A DNA stretch of 64,000 nucleotides, taken from contig CAKSAJ010000004.1 in NCBI GenBank assembly GCA_934435195.1, positions 62,001 to 126,000 on the forward strand, in the 5' to 3' direction. Origin of the DNA: an uncultured Schaedlerella sp. (GTDB taxonomy: Bacteria; Bacillota; Clostridia; Lachnospirales; Lachnospiraceae). Under the pieces are notes generated by a model, which worked only from the letters and a program-made list of their open reading frames with translations, did not search any database and was not told the DNA's origin. Each line of letters begins with the position of its first letter. Position 1 is the stretch's first letter. A program made the position numbers and the translations under genes. This document shows, in pieces, positions 1 through 9,304 of the stretch.

Positions 1-288
1 GTTTAATCCAATCATCAAATACAGACCAACTCCCATTATCGGAAATATAAGTATCAAAATTATCCAGGGCATTTTCATAGATGAAGTTTTGTTGGATGCA
101 TAAAGCCCCAAAACCAAACCGCCTGCCAGAATTCTTGTCAGCAGATTGACAAATTCTGCGTATCTGCTCAATTTAGTAAGCATAACTATAACAAAAAGAA
201 CTTCCAGCAAAATACAAACCACAGAAAAACATAATCGCTTTACACCATTTTTTGTTTTCGCTCTGCCTTCTAGTGTGTCCTGTTTCAT
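1..288 (-). CDS. cls: Cardiolipin synthase, N-terminal part (cut by window edge)
   Basis: The 96 visible codons give a short basic start, then two hydrophobic segments (about residues 17-35 and 73-95) joined by a short loop. The second segment contains MPWIILILIFPIMGVGLYL, the pattern of the PLD-nuclease N-terminal membrane domain found in front of bacterial cardiolipin synthases. The catalytic HKD domains lie outside the window, so the assignment rests on the membrane domain alone. The enzyme would condense two phosphatidylglycerols into cardiolipin at the membrane. The start ATG at 288 has a good AAAAGGAGATG ribosome binding site in front. Confidence 0.72.
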   Translation of the reverse strand, partial: MKQDTLEGRAKTKNGVKRLCFSVVCILLEVLFVIVMLTKLSRYAEFVNLLTRILAGGLVLGLYASNKTSSMKMPWIILILIFPIMGVGLYLMIGLN

Positions 289-303
289 TTAACTCATCTC
301 CTT

Positions 304-1449
304 TTATTTATCTGCCTGCGGGCGTTTTATTGTTCGAACATTAATCCCATTCAGTTCTATGTGGTCATCAACAGGAATCACAATGCATTGTCTTCCATCA
401 ATTATCCTTGTTTCAATCAAATCAGCTCTGTCTGGGTTGACTTTTATAACCACATCAGATGTCTCAATATTAAATTTTCTTGTCTCTGCAATATTTTCTG
501 CAATAAGTGTTGATTTTTCGCCCGCTGCCGCCTCAAATGTCTGTTCAAATGTCTCCATCTGTTCTGCTGATACGCCACTATTCTCAAAGATTTTCTTCAC
601 ATCGGTTTTATCCAAAGATACCGGTTCCGGCTCATCTTTATGTTCTTCAATAATTTCATTCAAAGTCTCATGAATATTTCTTACCGTTTCATAATCACCA
701 TCTTCGCCAAGCGTATCCTCAATGATCATCTGAAAAGTCTCTTTTTGTGAGTCTGCCGACATCGGCATCTTCGCTCCCAGTACCTGATTGATCAACTCCG
801 GCTGAAGGTCCTGCGATTTCTTTGTATAATACAATACACCATGGATATCTGTACTTCGGTCTGTAAATGCAGGGAACAAAAATCCTTTATCCGGCTTATC
901 TACGATCCAGTCACGTATACGGTCTTCAATCCTGTTATCCTCGGCATTATAGCATAATCCGGCTTTTGATAATGACACAGGACAGATACTGCATATAAGA
1001 TATTCAAACACTTCATCCGATGCATCGTACATTTCTAATTCATCTGTTCCTTTTCCCGGAATATCGTACATTGCATGGATCAAAATAATATAATAGTTTT
1101 CTTCATACTCATAGTTCTCGATTATTTTATCGTAAAACTCTTCCAAAAGCATATCATCTTCTAATTTACTGTTTTTTAATTTCAACAAAAATTCCTGCGT
1201 TCCTCCCGGCATCTCCTGATCCAGAGGAAATTCCATATTCAACAAGTTCTTCCCCAAACTTCCAGATAATGTTTTCTTAAAAATATCAAAATACTTAAAT
1301 GCTTCTTCTTCCGGTAATGAAAGAAATGCTTCTTTAGATTCTAAACGTTTTGTTTTCTCATGGTCTACATAACATCCGCAAATACGTGTGATTGCACAGT
1401 TTGCAGGTGTAAATTGCTTTCTGATTTCCAGTACTTCTTTTTTGTTCAT
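304..1449 (-). CDS. DUF4317 family protein
   Basis: A 381-residue soluble, acidic protein starting MNKKEVLEIRKQFTPANCAI, which matches the conserved N-terminus of DUF4317 proteins of Lachnospiraceae and relatives (usually about 380 aa). Function is not known. No signal peptide or membrane segment is visible. The open frame continues 70 codons upstream through the palindrome at 1553-1660, but that extension is repeat-derived and the ATG at 1449 has a GAGAGGAAAGAGAA ribosome binding site, so 1449 is the start. The C-terminus (RTIKRPQADK) ends 15 bp before the cls start, so the two genes are probably transcribed together. Confidence 0.82.
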   Translation of the reverse strand: MNKKEVLEIRKQFTPANCAITRICGCYVDHEKTKRLESKEAFLSLPEEEAFKYFDIFKKTLSGSLGKNLLNMEFPLDQEMPGGTQEFLLKLKNSKLEDDMLLEEFYDKIIENYEYEENYYIILIHAMYDIPGKGTDELEMYDASDEVFEYLICSICPVSLSKAGLCYNAEDNRIEDRIRDWIVDKPDKGFLFPAFTDRSTDIHGVLYYTKKSQDLQPELINQVLGAKMPMSADSQKETFQMIIEDTLGEDGDYETVRNIHETLNEIIEEHKDEPEPVSLDKTDVKKIFENSGVSAEQMETFEQTFEAAAGEKSTLIAENIAETRKFNIETSDVVIKVNPDRADLIETRIIDGRQCIVIPVDDHIELNGINVRTIKRPQADK

Positions 1450-1552
1450 TTCTCTTTCCTCTCTTATGCTTATTATCGTTACACTATTATACAACGGAAA
1501 GTAACGTTTGGGGAAGTGACAATTGGGGACAATTTTAGGGACGGGGAGACCA

Positions 1553-1660
1553 TTTGGGGACGGAGTTTGGAGACCATTGGGGACGGGGTTTAGTGGCTTT
1601 TTTGCAAGCAAAAAAGCCACTAAACCCCGTCCCCAATGGTCTCCAAACTCCGTCCCCAAA
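1553..1660. repeat. 108-bp perfect palindrome (REP-like, GGGGAC motifs)
   Basis: The two 54-bp arms (1553-1606 and 1607-1660) are exact reverse complements. They carry repeated GGGGACGG and GGAGACCATTGG words and centre on TTTTTTGC/GCAAAAAA. Imperfect copies of the same words (GGGGAC, GGGACGGGGAGACCA) lie just outside, at 1524-1552. It sits after the pflA stop and before DUF4317, so on the minus strand it can also act as a terminator. GGGAC-type palindromes in Firmicutes resemble REP/REPIN elements mobilised by RAYT (IS200-like) transposases; that link is inference. Confidence 0.9.
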
Positions 1661-1677
1661 CGTCACTTTTCCATGCA

Positions 1678-2418
1678 CTAAACTCCTGTATGAAGCAGTT
1701 TATTTGCGTTCTCAACTCTCTCGACAGACGGTGGATCTATTCCTTTTAATTTATATTCATAGCCAAGTTCATCCCATTTATATGCACCTAAAGTATGATA
1801 TGGAAGAACTTCTACTTTCTGAACATTATCCAGCGATTGAATAAATTCATCCAGCTTGATCAAATATTCATCATAATCACTTCTTTCCGGTACAAGGACA
1901 TGACGAATCCAAACCGGTTTCTTGATGTCTGATAAATAACGGGCCAGATCTAAAATATTCTTATTTGTACATCCTGTTAAAATCTTATGCTGCTCATCAT
2001 CAATATGTTTGATATCAAGCATTACCAGATCTGTATATTTCATTAATTCATTAAATTTGCTGAAAAATGGTTCTTCTCTTGTAAATGGATTTCCGCTTGT
2101 ATCAAGTGTTGTATGAATTCCATTTGCTTTTGCCTTACGGAATAATTCTGTCAGAAAATCAATCTGCAATAATGGTTCTCCACCACTTACTGTAATTCCA
2201 CCATCATTTTTCCAGTAAGAACGATATTTCATTGCTTTTTCTAACAATTCATCTGTTGTATAAAGAGTTCCTGTCTTCATATCCCATGTATCTGGATTAT
2301 GACAAAACTGGCATCTCATTGCACATCCTGTCAGAAAAATAATATATCGCACCCCCGGTCCATCTACCGAGCCAAAGCTTTCCAGTGAATGAACATAACC
2401 TTTTAATGCTTCTGCCAT
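1678..2418 (-). CDS. pflA: Pyruvate formate-lyase activating enzyme
   Basis: A 246-residue radical-SAM enzyme that makes the glycyl radical on PflB using SAM and a [4Fe-4S] cluster. The cluster motif CAMRCQFC lies at about residues 32-39, and the SAM-binding GGEPLLQ follows near residue 80. Length is normal for the family. It lies directly after pflB on the same strand, with a hairpin terminator between them (2466-2501), so its expression may be partly uncoupled from pflB. The start ATG at 2418 is preceded by an AAGGAGAAAATAAA ribosome binding site. Confidence 0.95.
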   Translation of the reverse strand: MAEALKGYVHSLESFGSVDGPGVRYIIFLTGCAMRCQFCHNPDTWDMKTGTLYTTDELLEKAMKYRSYWKNDGGITVSGGEPLLQIDFLTELFRKAKANGIHTTLDTSGNPFTREEPFFSKFNELMKYTDLVMLDIKHIDDEQHKILTGCTNKNILDLARYLSDIKKPVWIRHVLVPERSDYDEYLIKLDEFIQSLDNVQKVEVLPYHTLGAYKWDELGYEYKLKGIDPPSVERVENANKLLHTGV

Positions 2419-2465
2419 TTTATTTTCTCCTTATTATTGATAATACCTCTTCGAATATTTGCTAC

Positions 2466-2501
2466 AAAGAGGGGCAGTCCCTTTCGAAACTGCCCCTCTT
2501 T
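2466..2501 (-). terminator. Hairpin between pflB and pflA
   Basis: A perfect 13-bp stem (AAAGAGGGGCAGT with its complement at 2489-2501) and a 10-nt loop. The minus-strand U tract is weak, so it may only attenuate readthrough from pflB into pflA or stabilise the pflB 3' end. Confidence 0.75.
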
Positions 2502-2532
2502 ATTATAAACTTTCCACGAAGTTTAATTCTTA

Positions 2533-4791
2533 TTACATTGATTTGTGGCAAGTTCTGGAAATAACGTCCATCTGCTGCTCACGAGTCAAGTCGATGAATT
2601 TAACAGCGTATCCAGATACACGAATTGTAAAGTTAGCGTATTCTGGTTTCTCTGGATGCTCCATAGCATCGATCAGTTTCTCTGTACCGAATACGTTTAC
2701 GTTCAAGTGGTGTGCTCCCTGATCGAAGTATCCATCAAGAACGTTTACAAGGTTATTTGTACGCTCTTCATCTGTGTGTCCAAGTGCACTTGGGCTGATT
2801 GTCTGAGTATTTGAAATACCATCTAATGCATCTTCGTATGGAAGTTTTGCAACAGAGTTCAGTGAAGCCAAGAGACCATTCTGCTCTGCACCGTAAGATG
2901 GGTTAGCACCTGGTGAAAGTGGCTCGCCTGCTTTTCTTCCGTCTGGAAGTGATCCTGTAGCCTTACCATATACAACGTTTGATGTAATTGTAAGGATAGA
3001 TGTTGTAGGCTCTGAATTTCTGTATGTATGGCATTTTTTCAGTTTGTGCATAAATGTCTTAAGAAGCCATACTGCGATTTCGTCAGCACGATCATCATCG
3101 TTACCGTATCTTGGGAAGTCTCCCTCTGTCTCGAAGTCAACTACGATTCCGTCTTCATCACGAATTGTTTTAACTTTTGCATATTTGATAGCGCTCAAAG
3201 AGTCTACTACGTGAGAGAATCCAGCGATACCTGTTGCAAATGTACGTCTTACATCTGTATCGATAAGAGCCATCTCTGCTGCTTCATAGTAATATTTATC
3301 ATGCATGTAGTGGATCATGTTCAATGTATCTACATACAGTTTTGACAGCCATTCCATCATAGCGTCATATCTTTCCATTACTTCATCAATATCAAGATAT
3401 TCTGAAGTGATTGGTCTGTAAGCTGGTCCAACCTGCTGTCTTGTCTTCACATCAACACCACCGTTGATTGCGTATAACAGACACTTAGCAAGGTTTGCAC
3501 GTGCTCCGAAGAACTGAATCTCTTTACCTGTCTGAGTAGCTGATACACAGCAGCAAATGCTGTAGTCATCGCCCCATACCGGACGCATAACATCATCGTT
3601 CTCATACTGGATAGAGCTTGTTGTTACAGAAATAAATGATGCATATTTCTTGAAGTTCTCTGGAAGTCTTGAAGAGTAAAGTACTGTCAAGTTAGGCTCT
3701 GGTGAAGGTCCCATGTTCTCTAATGTATGTAAGAAACGATAGTCGTTCTTTGTTACCATAGAACGTCCGTCCTGTCCAAGTCCACCAACCTCAAGTGTAG
3801 CCCATACTGGGTCTCCTGAGAAAAGTTCTGTGTAAGATGGAATACGAGCGAACTTAACCATTCTGAATTTCATAACCATGTGGTCGATCAATTCCTGAGC
3901 TTCGTCTTCTGTCAGAGTTCCGTTCTCAAGATCTCTTTCAATATAAATATCAAGGAATGTAGAAATACGTCCAACACTCATTGCAGCACCATTCTGTGTC
4001 TTGATTGCTGCAAGGTATCCGAAGTACAGCCACTGAGCAGCTTCTCTTGCATCTTTAGCTGGTGCAGAAATGTCAAATCCGTATGCTGCAGCCATCTCTT
4101 TCATTTCTTTCAGAGCGTTAATCTGATCTGTGATCTCTTCACGAAGACGGAAATCTGTTCCTTTCATTCCGTGTCTCTCGCCTCTTACGAAGTCAGACTG
4201 TTTTTCTTTAATAAGGTAATCAATACCATATAAAGCTACACGACGGTAATCACCAACGATACGTCCACGTCCGTATGTATCCGGAAGTCCTGTAATAATC
4301 TTGTTGTGACGAGCTTTTTTCATCTCTGGTGTGTAGATATCGAATACTCCCTGGTTGTGAGTTTTGTGATATTTTGTAAAGATCTCATGCAGTTTTGCAC
4401 TTGGCTCATAACCATGTGTTGTACAAGCCTGCTCTGCCATCTTAATTCCACCATAAGGCATAAATGCTCTCTTCAGAGGTTTGTCTGTCTGAAGACCAAC
4501 AACTTTCTCCAGCTCTTTCATGCTGTCATCGATATAAGCTGCACCATAAGCAGTAAGTCCTGAAACAACTTCTGTTTCCATATCAAGGACTCCACCTTTT
4601 GCACGCTCTTCTGCCTGAAGTTCCTGTAATCTTCCCCACAACTTATCTGTTGCTTCTGTAGGTCCAACCAAGAAAGATTCATCTCCATCATATGGTTTGT
4701 AGTTGTTCTGAACGAAATCACGAACATCTACTCCATCTTTCCAAAGTTTACCTTTGAATCCTGTCCACTGTTCAAACTGTGCCTGTGACAT
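2533..4791 (-). CDS. pflB: Formate C-acetyltransferase (pyruvate formate-lyase)
   Basis: A 752-residue glycyl-radical enzyme that converts pyruvate and CoA to acetyl-CoA and formate in anaerobic cytoplasm. The glycyl-radical loop RVSGYAV is near the C-terminus (Gly about residue 727). The active-site cysteines are in ICCCVSATQ near residues 413-415; the usual pair is part of a run of three. Full length for the family (about 750). With pflA, and with pta-ackA at the end of the window, it forms the acetate/formate fermentation route. The ribosome binding site GGAGGAAGTATACA precedes ATG 4791. Confidence 0.97.
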   Translation of the reverse strand: MSQAQFEQWTGFKGKLWKDGVDVRDFVQNNYKPYDGDESFLVGPTEATDKLWGRLQELQAEERAKGGVLDMETEVVSGLTAYGAAYIDDSMKELEKVVGLQTDKPLKRAFMPYGGIKMAEQACTTHGYEPSAKLHEIFTKYHKTHNQGVFDIYTPEMKKARHNKIITGLPDTYGRGRIVGDYRRVALYGIDYLIKEKQSDFVRGERHGMKGTDFRLREEITDQINALKEMKEMAAAYGFDISAPAKDAREAAQWLYFGYLAAIKTQNGAAMSVGRISTFLDIYIERDLENGTLTEDEAQELIDHMVMKFRMVKFARIPSYTELFSGDPVWATLEVGGLGQDGRSMVTKNDYRFLHTLENMGPSPEPNLTVLYSSRLPENFKKYASFISVTTSSIQYENDDVMRPVWGDDYSICCCVSATQTGKEIQFFGARANLAKCLLYAINGGVDVKTRQQVGPAYRPITSEYLDIDEVMERYDAMMEWLSKLYVDTLNMIHYMHDKYYYEAAEMALIDTDVRRTFATGIAGFSHVVDSLSAIKYAKVKTIRDEDGIVVDFETEGDFPRYGNDDDRADEIAVWLLKTFMHKLKKCHTYRNSEPTTSILTITSNVVYGKATGSLPDGRKAGEPLSPGANPSYGAEQNGLLASLNSVAKLPYEDALDGISNTQTISPSALGHTDEERTNNLVNVLDGYFDQGAHHLNVNVFGTEKLIDAMEHPEKPEYANFTIRVSGYAVKFIDLTREQQMDVISRTCHKSM

Positions 4792-4842
4792 TGTATACTT
4801 CCTCCTTGCTATTTTATAGCTATTACTTTTTTCAACAGTCGC

Positions 4843-4871
4843 AGTATAACATCACGTTAAAAAAAAGACAA
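4843..4871 (-). promoter_or_regulatory. pflB promoter
   Basis: On the minus strand TTGTCT (4871-4866) and TATACT (4848-4843) are separated by 17 bp, about 50 bp before the pflB ATG. This is a good sigma-A match. The remaining sequence up to 5018 is AT-rich and I see no gene in it. Confidence 0.75.
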
Positions 4872-5018
4872 CCTCAAATTCCTTATTTCTTCTCATGTTC
4901 CTTATTTAGTACAATTATTGCATTTTTCGGCATACAATCCTCTATATAATGTTACTTTTTCCCTAATTTTTTGTTTGATTTTGTCATGTTTTCTAACTAT
5001 TATTCAGCACTGTTTTTA

Positions 5019-5047
5019 TTGCATATTCCACGATTTCATTTTAAAAT
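5019..5047 (+). promoter_or_regulatory. Promoter of the GNAT gene
   Basis: TTGCAT (5019-5024), a 17-bp spacer and TAAAAT (5042-5047), 40 bp before the ATG at 5087. Confidence 0.55.
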
Positions 5048-5086
5048 ATTTATAAAATTTTATGTAAAAAATGAGAGGACAAACAT

Positions 5087-5572
5087 ATGAACATTCGCAA
5101 ATCGACCATGGATGATTTAGACATTCTGTTACACCTTTATGAAAATGCACGTACATTCATGAGTAGTCACGGAAATCCAACGCAATGGGGCACGACTTAT
5201 CCAGAAAAGGAACTCATTATTTCAGATATCGAATCCGGTCACAGCTATGTCTGTGAAGATCACGCTAAAATCATTGCTACATTTTTTTACCACCGTGCAG
5301 ACGATCCCGACTATAACGAGATTTATGAAGGAGACTGGTTGAATTCCATGCCTTATGGCGTAGTCCATCGTATCACTTCGGATGGGACCGTTCATGGAAC
5401 TGCTTCTTTTTGTCTTGAATGGGCATTAAAGCAATGCGGCAATCTCAAAATTGATACACACCGCGATAATTCCGTCATGCAACATTTACTTGAGAAAAAT
5501 GGTTTCTCTTACTGTGGTTTGGTTCATCTGCAAGATGGCACAGAACGTCTGGCTTATCAAAAGGTTCTCTAA
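5087..5572 (+). CDS. GNAT family N-acetyltransferase
   Basis: A 161-residue single-domain protein beginning MNIRKSTMDDLDILLHLYE, the usual GNAT beta1-alpha1 start. Near residue 120 it has LKIDTHRDNSVMQHLLEKNG, the conserved C-terminal GNAT segment in which N-x-x-M-x-x-L-L-x-x-x-G-F shapes the acetyl-CoA site. The substrate cannot be predicted. It is a single-gene unit with its own promoter (5019-5047), an AGAGGAC ribosome binding site and a hairpin terminator after it. It is convergent with the xanthine dehydrogenase operon. Confidence 0.85.
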   Translation: MNIRKSTMDDLDILLHLYENARTFMSSHGNPTQWGTTYPEKELIISDIESGHSYVCEDHAKIIATFFYHRADDPDYNEIYEGDWLNSMPYGVVHRITSDGTVHGTASFCLEWALKQCGNLKIDTHRDNSVMQHLLEKNGFSYCGLVHLQDGTERLAYQKVL

Positions 5573-5590
5573 ATTACCGGGTTATACAAC

Positions 5591-5638
5591 AAAAGATACA
5601 ACCGTTGTTTTATTTTTCAACAACAGCTGTATCTTTTT
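5591..5638. terminator. Bidirectional terminator between GNAT gene and xdh operon
   Basis: AAAAGATACA (5591-5600) pairs with TGTATCTTTT (5629-5638), and GTTGTT/AACAAC pairs inside. A T run follows on the plus strand and an A run precedes it, so it can serve both convergent units. Confidence 0.85.
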
Positions 5639-5667
5639 TATTTCTTTTTTATATTAAAAATGTGTTC

Positions 5668-7956
5668 TTATTTCTGTTCTTCCTGCTCCTGGATTCCCCA
5701 GAAAATCTTTTCTGCCGTAATTGGCAATTCACGGATTCGAACTCCTACCGCATGATCTACCGCATTTGCAATTGCAGGAGATGGTGTATTGATTACAATC
5801 TCACCGATAGATTTGGCACCAAATGGACCTGTTGGTTCATAGCTGCTCTCAAATTCCACTCGAATTGTTCCAACATCCAGTCGTGATGGAATCTTATATT
5901 GCATAAAGGAATTGCTATAGTTCTTTCCTTTCACACTATATACGATGTCTTCATACATTGCCATACCGATTCCCTGTGCGATTCCGCCTTCTGTCTGGAC
6001 TCTCGCAAGATTTGGATTGACAACAGTTCCACAGTCTACAACCGCTGCATAATCAATCAATTCGATTGCTCCTGTTTCTTTATCAATCTCTACTTCTGCC
6101 ATTCCAACCATAAATGGCGGTGGTGATACCGGTGATGTAAATGCTTCGCTTGCACTAAGTGCATCATCATTAAAGCACATTACTTTATTTCCAATATCTT
6201 TTCTGGAAATAGATTCTCCTGTTTTCAGATTCAATACTTTTTCGCCGTCAAATTCTACATCTTCTACCGGACAGCCAAGATATTTTGCACCCTTCTCACT
6301 GATTTTCTTACGCAAGGTCTCACAGGTTTTCATCACTGCCATACCTGTTACATAAGTTGTACTAGATGCGTAAGAACCACAATCGTATGGTGAAATATCT
6401 GTGTCAACTCCATGTACAACAATCTCATCCATACTACAATCCAGACAATCTGCTGCCATCTGTGAAAGAATTGTATCACATCCTGTTCCCATATCTGTAG
6501 CACCGACCATCAATGTATAGAATCCGTCGTCATTCACTTTAATTGTAACTGAAGCAGTATCACAGCTGGAAATACCGGAACCCTGCATTGACATTGCAAC
6601 ACCAAGTCCTCTGACTTTACCATTGCCCATATCTTTACGCATGCCTTTTTCATCCCAGCCGATCATCTCTTTTGCACGAGCCAGACAACGGTCAAGAGCA
6701 CAACTGTTTGCTGTCTCTCCATAATATGCCGGCATAACCTGTCCTTCTCTGACAAGGTTCATCTCACGCAATTTCACTGCATCCATATCCAACTGTTTTG
6801 CCAATTCATCCACAGCTGATTCCAATGCAAATATACCCTGAGTTGCACCATATCCTCGATATGCTCCCGCAGACATATAGTTTGTGTATACAACATCATA
6901 TGTAAAACGGAAAGCCTCTGCTTTTCCATACAAAGGAATCGACTTATGTCCGGACAGTCCAACTGTTGTCGGACCATGCTCACCATAAGCTCCCGTATTT
7001 GACAGTGTATACATATCAATTGCTTTGATTATTCCGTCTTCATCAGCTCCGACTCTTACATGGATCTCCATCTCATGTCGAGGTGAAGATGCAATCAAAG
7101 ATTCTTCTCTTGTAAAAATCATCTTTGATGGTTTTCCTGTCATCCATGTTACAAATGCCGGATACATCTCTCCTACCGCTGTCTGTTTTGCTCCAAATCC
7201 ACCTCCGATTCGAGGTTTGATAATACGCACTTTAGATTTTGGGATATCCAATGCATTCGCCAAAATACGACGTACATGGAAAGGTACCTGCGTAGATCCT
7301 ACTACGTTCAAACGTCCATATGCATCCATATAGCAATATGTACGGAATGTCTCCATCATAGCCTGCTGATTTGCTTTTGTGTGATATGTCTGGTCGACAA
7401 CATATTTACAAGAAGCAAGAACTGCATCCACATCTCCGTCAGAGCATTCATCATGTGCACAAAGATTTCTCTTATTATCTGCCCCAACCGGTGCCAGACT
7501 TCTCCAGTTGTCTTCCGGATGTACTAAAATCTCATTATCCTTTGCTGTTCTGAAATCCAATACCGGCTCCAACACCTCATACTGTACTTTCACAAGTTTC
7601 ATTGCTTTTAAAACAGCTTCTTCGGTTTTACCTGCAACAATTGCTACAGGGTCTCCGACAAAACGAACTCTCTGATCCAGAATCAGCCTGTCATACGGAC
7701 TTGGCTCCGGATAAGTCTGTCCTGCCAATGTAAAACGTTTATCCGGGCAATCTTCATAAGTAAATACCGCTTCAATTCCCGGCACCAACATTGCTTTTGA
7801 TTTATCTATACTCTTAATTAATGCATGTGCATAAGGGCTTCGAACAACCTTTACGATCAAACAATCTGATGGAGCCAGGTCATTTACATAAACGCCTTTT
7901 CCAGTTACCAATGCCTTAGCATCCACCTTTGGCACTGCCTGATTTACATATTTCAT
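5668..7956 (-). CDS. xdhA: Xanthine dehydrogenase-type molybdenum-binding subunit
   Basis: A 762-residue large subunit of the xanthine oxidase family, holding the molybdopterin cofactor and hydroxylating a purine or other N-heterocycle. Visible family motifs: the N-terminal hammerhead domain (about residues 15-120), GGGFGAKQ near 250, AYRGYGATQ near 365, GATDMGTGCDT near 490, and GPFGAKSIGEIV near 720, which carries the catalytic Glu of the family. Length is normal for the separate large subunit. Its ATG overlaps the stop of the 2Fe-2S subunit by one base (TAATG), so the two are translationally coupled. Substrate (xanthine, hypoxanthine, nicotinate or other) cannot be fixed from sequence. Confidence 0.9.
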   Translation of the reverse strand: MKYVNQAVPKVDAKALVTGKGVYVNDLAPSDCLIVKVVRSPYAHALIKSIDKSKAMLVPGIEAVFTYEDCPDKRFTLAGQTYPEPSPYDRLILDQRVRFVGDPVAIVAGKTEEAVLKAMKLVKVQYEVLEPVLDFRTAKDNEILVHPEDNWRSLAPVGADNKRNLCAHDECSDGDVDAVLASCKYVVDQTYHTKANQQAMMETFRTYCYMDAYGRLNVVGSTQVPFHVRRILANALDIPKSKVRIIKPRIGGGFGAKQTAVGEMYPAFVTWMTGKPSKMIFTREESLIASSPRHEMEIHVRVGADEDGIIKAIDMYTLSNTGAYGEHGPTTVGLSGHKSIPLYGKAEAFRFTYDVVYTNYMSAGAYRGYGATQGIFALESAVDELAKQLDMDAVKLREMNLVREGQVMPAYYGETANSCALDRCLARAKEMIGWDEKGMRKDMGNGKVRGLGVAMSMQGSGISSCDTASVTIKVNDDGFYTLMVGATDMGTGCDTILSQMAADCLDCSMDEIVVHGVDTDISPYDCGSYASSTTYVTGMAVMKTCETLRKKISEKGAKYLGCPVEDVEFDGEKVLNLKTGESISRKDIGNKVMCFNDDALSASEAFTSPVSPPPFMVGMAEVEIDKETGAIELIDYAAVVDCGTVVNPNLARVQTEGGIAQGIGMAMYEDIVYSVKGKNYSNSFMQYKIPSRLDVGTIRVEFESSYEPTGPFGAKSIGEIVINTPSPAIANAVDHAVGVRIRELPITAEKIFWGIQEQEEQK

Positions 7957-8420
7957 TATGCCTGCTCCTCCTTCTTACTCTGCATATATTTCTGAATAGC
8001 ACGAAGCTGTCCCATATAACCGGTACATCTGCACAGATTTCCTGCAAGATACTGTTTAATCTCATCAACAGACGGATCTTCTAACTCCCTGAACATTGCA
8101 AGAACATTCATAACAAATCCCGGAGAACAGAAACCACACTGCTCTGCTCCTTCTGCTGCAAGAAAACGTCCAAACTCTTCCGCTTCCTTCTGAACACCTT
8201 CCAGTGTTGTCACCTCATGTCCGTCAATTCCCGCTGCCAGGATTGAACAGGACAGACGAGATTTTCCATCTACCCATACAGTACACAATCCACAGTTTGT
8301 TGTCTCACAGCCACATTTTACGCTGACACATCCAAGCTGTCTTAATACATTTAACAAAACACTGTCCCCTGACACCTCTGTCTGAACAGGTTTGCCATTT
8401 AGTCGAAATTTAATTTCCAT
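7956..8420 (-). CDS. xdhC: Xanthine dehydrogenase-type 2Fe-2S subunit
   Basis: A 154-residue electron-transfer subunit with two [2Fe-2S] clusters. The plant-ferredoxin-like cluster uses CGCETTNCGLC near residues 38-48 plus a Cys near 58. The C-terminal cluster uses CGFCSPGF near 96 and CRCTGY near 130. It passes electrons from the molybdenum site to the FAD subunit. It is the middle gene of the operon, 3 bp after the FAD subunit and overlapping the large subunit start by one base. Confidence 0.93.
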   Translation of the reverse strand: MEIKFRLNGKPVQTEVSGDSVLLNVLRQLGCVSVKCGCETTNCGLCTVWVDGKSRLSCSILAAGIDGHEVTTLEGVQKEAEEFGRFLAAEGAEQCGFCSPGFVMNVLAMFRELEDPSVDEIKQYLAGNLCRCTGYMGQLRAIQKYMQSKKEEQA

Positions 8421-8423
8421 TAT

Positions 8424-9227
8424 TTATTGTTCCTCCGCTAAAATTGCCCGGATCGAGCGTCGAATCAATACCTCTGCCAAATGTCTTCGATATTCGGCAC
8501 TGCCTCTCATATTCGATCCATATGTAAACATATCTGCTGCTTTTTTCGCATATGCATCAATCTCTTCTTCTGTAGCATCGTCTCTAATATCCCAGTCCAG
8601 CTCCAAAAGTGCTGCTTTTCCAGGTCTTGCCCCTACAGATATCCACCACAGTTTTTCTCCCTTAAACACACCTGTTACAATACCACATGTCAATACCGGG
8701 AAATCTGTTTTTGTCTGACGGATTGACTCATAATGAATCTTTCTTTTACTCTTACGAACAATTACAGATATCAAAAGATCCTTGTCCATCTTACGATTCA
8801 CAAACTCCGATAGACGAACAGTTCCTCCATTATATAATTCCACAAAAGTATCCATTGCCAACAGAACAGTTAATACATCTGAAAATCCATATCGTCCAAA
8901 AATACTACCGCCTACTGTTGCCTGATTACGGAACTGAACCCCTACAATCGGGCTCAATGCTTTTGCTATATTTCCCTTTGAATATTCATTTAATCCCTGA
9001 TGAGTTTCTAACTGACGCAATGTACACATTGCCCCAATCTTAAATACATGATCCGTCTCTTCAATTTTATTCAACTCCAGTTCAGACAGATCAATTACTG
9101 TTTTTACTCTCGCATTTCCAAGGCGCATCCACATCATACCGCCCATAACACGACTGTTACGTGCCTGATTCAACTCGTAAGCCTCATCCAGAGTTTTTGC
9201 TTTTACATAATTTTGTATCGTAAGCAA
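8424..9227 (-). CDS. xdhB: Xanthine dehydrogenase-type FAD-binding subunit
   Basis: A 267-residue FAD-binding subunit of the CO dehydrogenase/xanthine dehydrogenase medium-chain family, with VGGSIFGRYGFSDVLTVLLA near residue 105 (FAD-binding) and a C-terminal CODH-C domain. The start appears to be TTG at 9227: AAGGAG lies 8 nt in front of it, while the nearby ATG at 9232 is out of frame. This is the first gene of the operon, read from a consensus promoter at 9305-9333 through a leader with a 12-bp hairpin. Together the three subunits make an NAD- or ferredoxin-linked heterocycle hydroxylase. Confidence 0.9.
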   Translation of the reverse strand: MLTIQNYVKAKTLDEAYELNQARNSRVMGGMMWMRLGNARVKTVIDLSELELNKIEETDHVFKIGAMCTLRQLETHQGLNEYSKGNIAKALSPIVGVQFRNQATVGGSIFGRYGFSDVLTVLLAMDTFVELYNGGTVRLSEFVNRKMDKDLLISVIVRKSKRKIHYESIRQTKTDFPVLTCGIVTGVFKGEKLWWISVGARPGKAALLELDWDIRDDATEEEIDAYAKKAADMFTYGSNMRGSAEYRRHLAEVLIRRSIRAILAEEQ

Positions 9228-9260
9228 ACCATTATCTCCTTTCGTCTCCTACAACAAAAT

Positions 9261-9292
9261 AAGGTGCAAATGCATTCTGTCATTCACACCTT
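9261..9292 (-). promoter_or_regulatory. Hairpin in the xdh leader
   Basis: In the untranslated leader, AAGGTGTGAATG can pair with CATTTGCACCTT (12 pairs, two of them G-U) around an 8-nt loop. No U run follows, so it is not a plain terminator. It may bind a regulator or stabilise the message. Confidence 0.5.
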
Positions 9293-9304
9293 TAAGTACG
9301 TTTT

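Noticed and set aside
1450..1659. N-terminal extension of the DUF4317 protein
   Set aside because: The extra 70 codons are translated palindrome sequence; the family start and ribosome binding site are at 1449.
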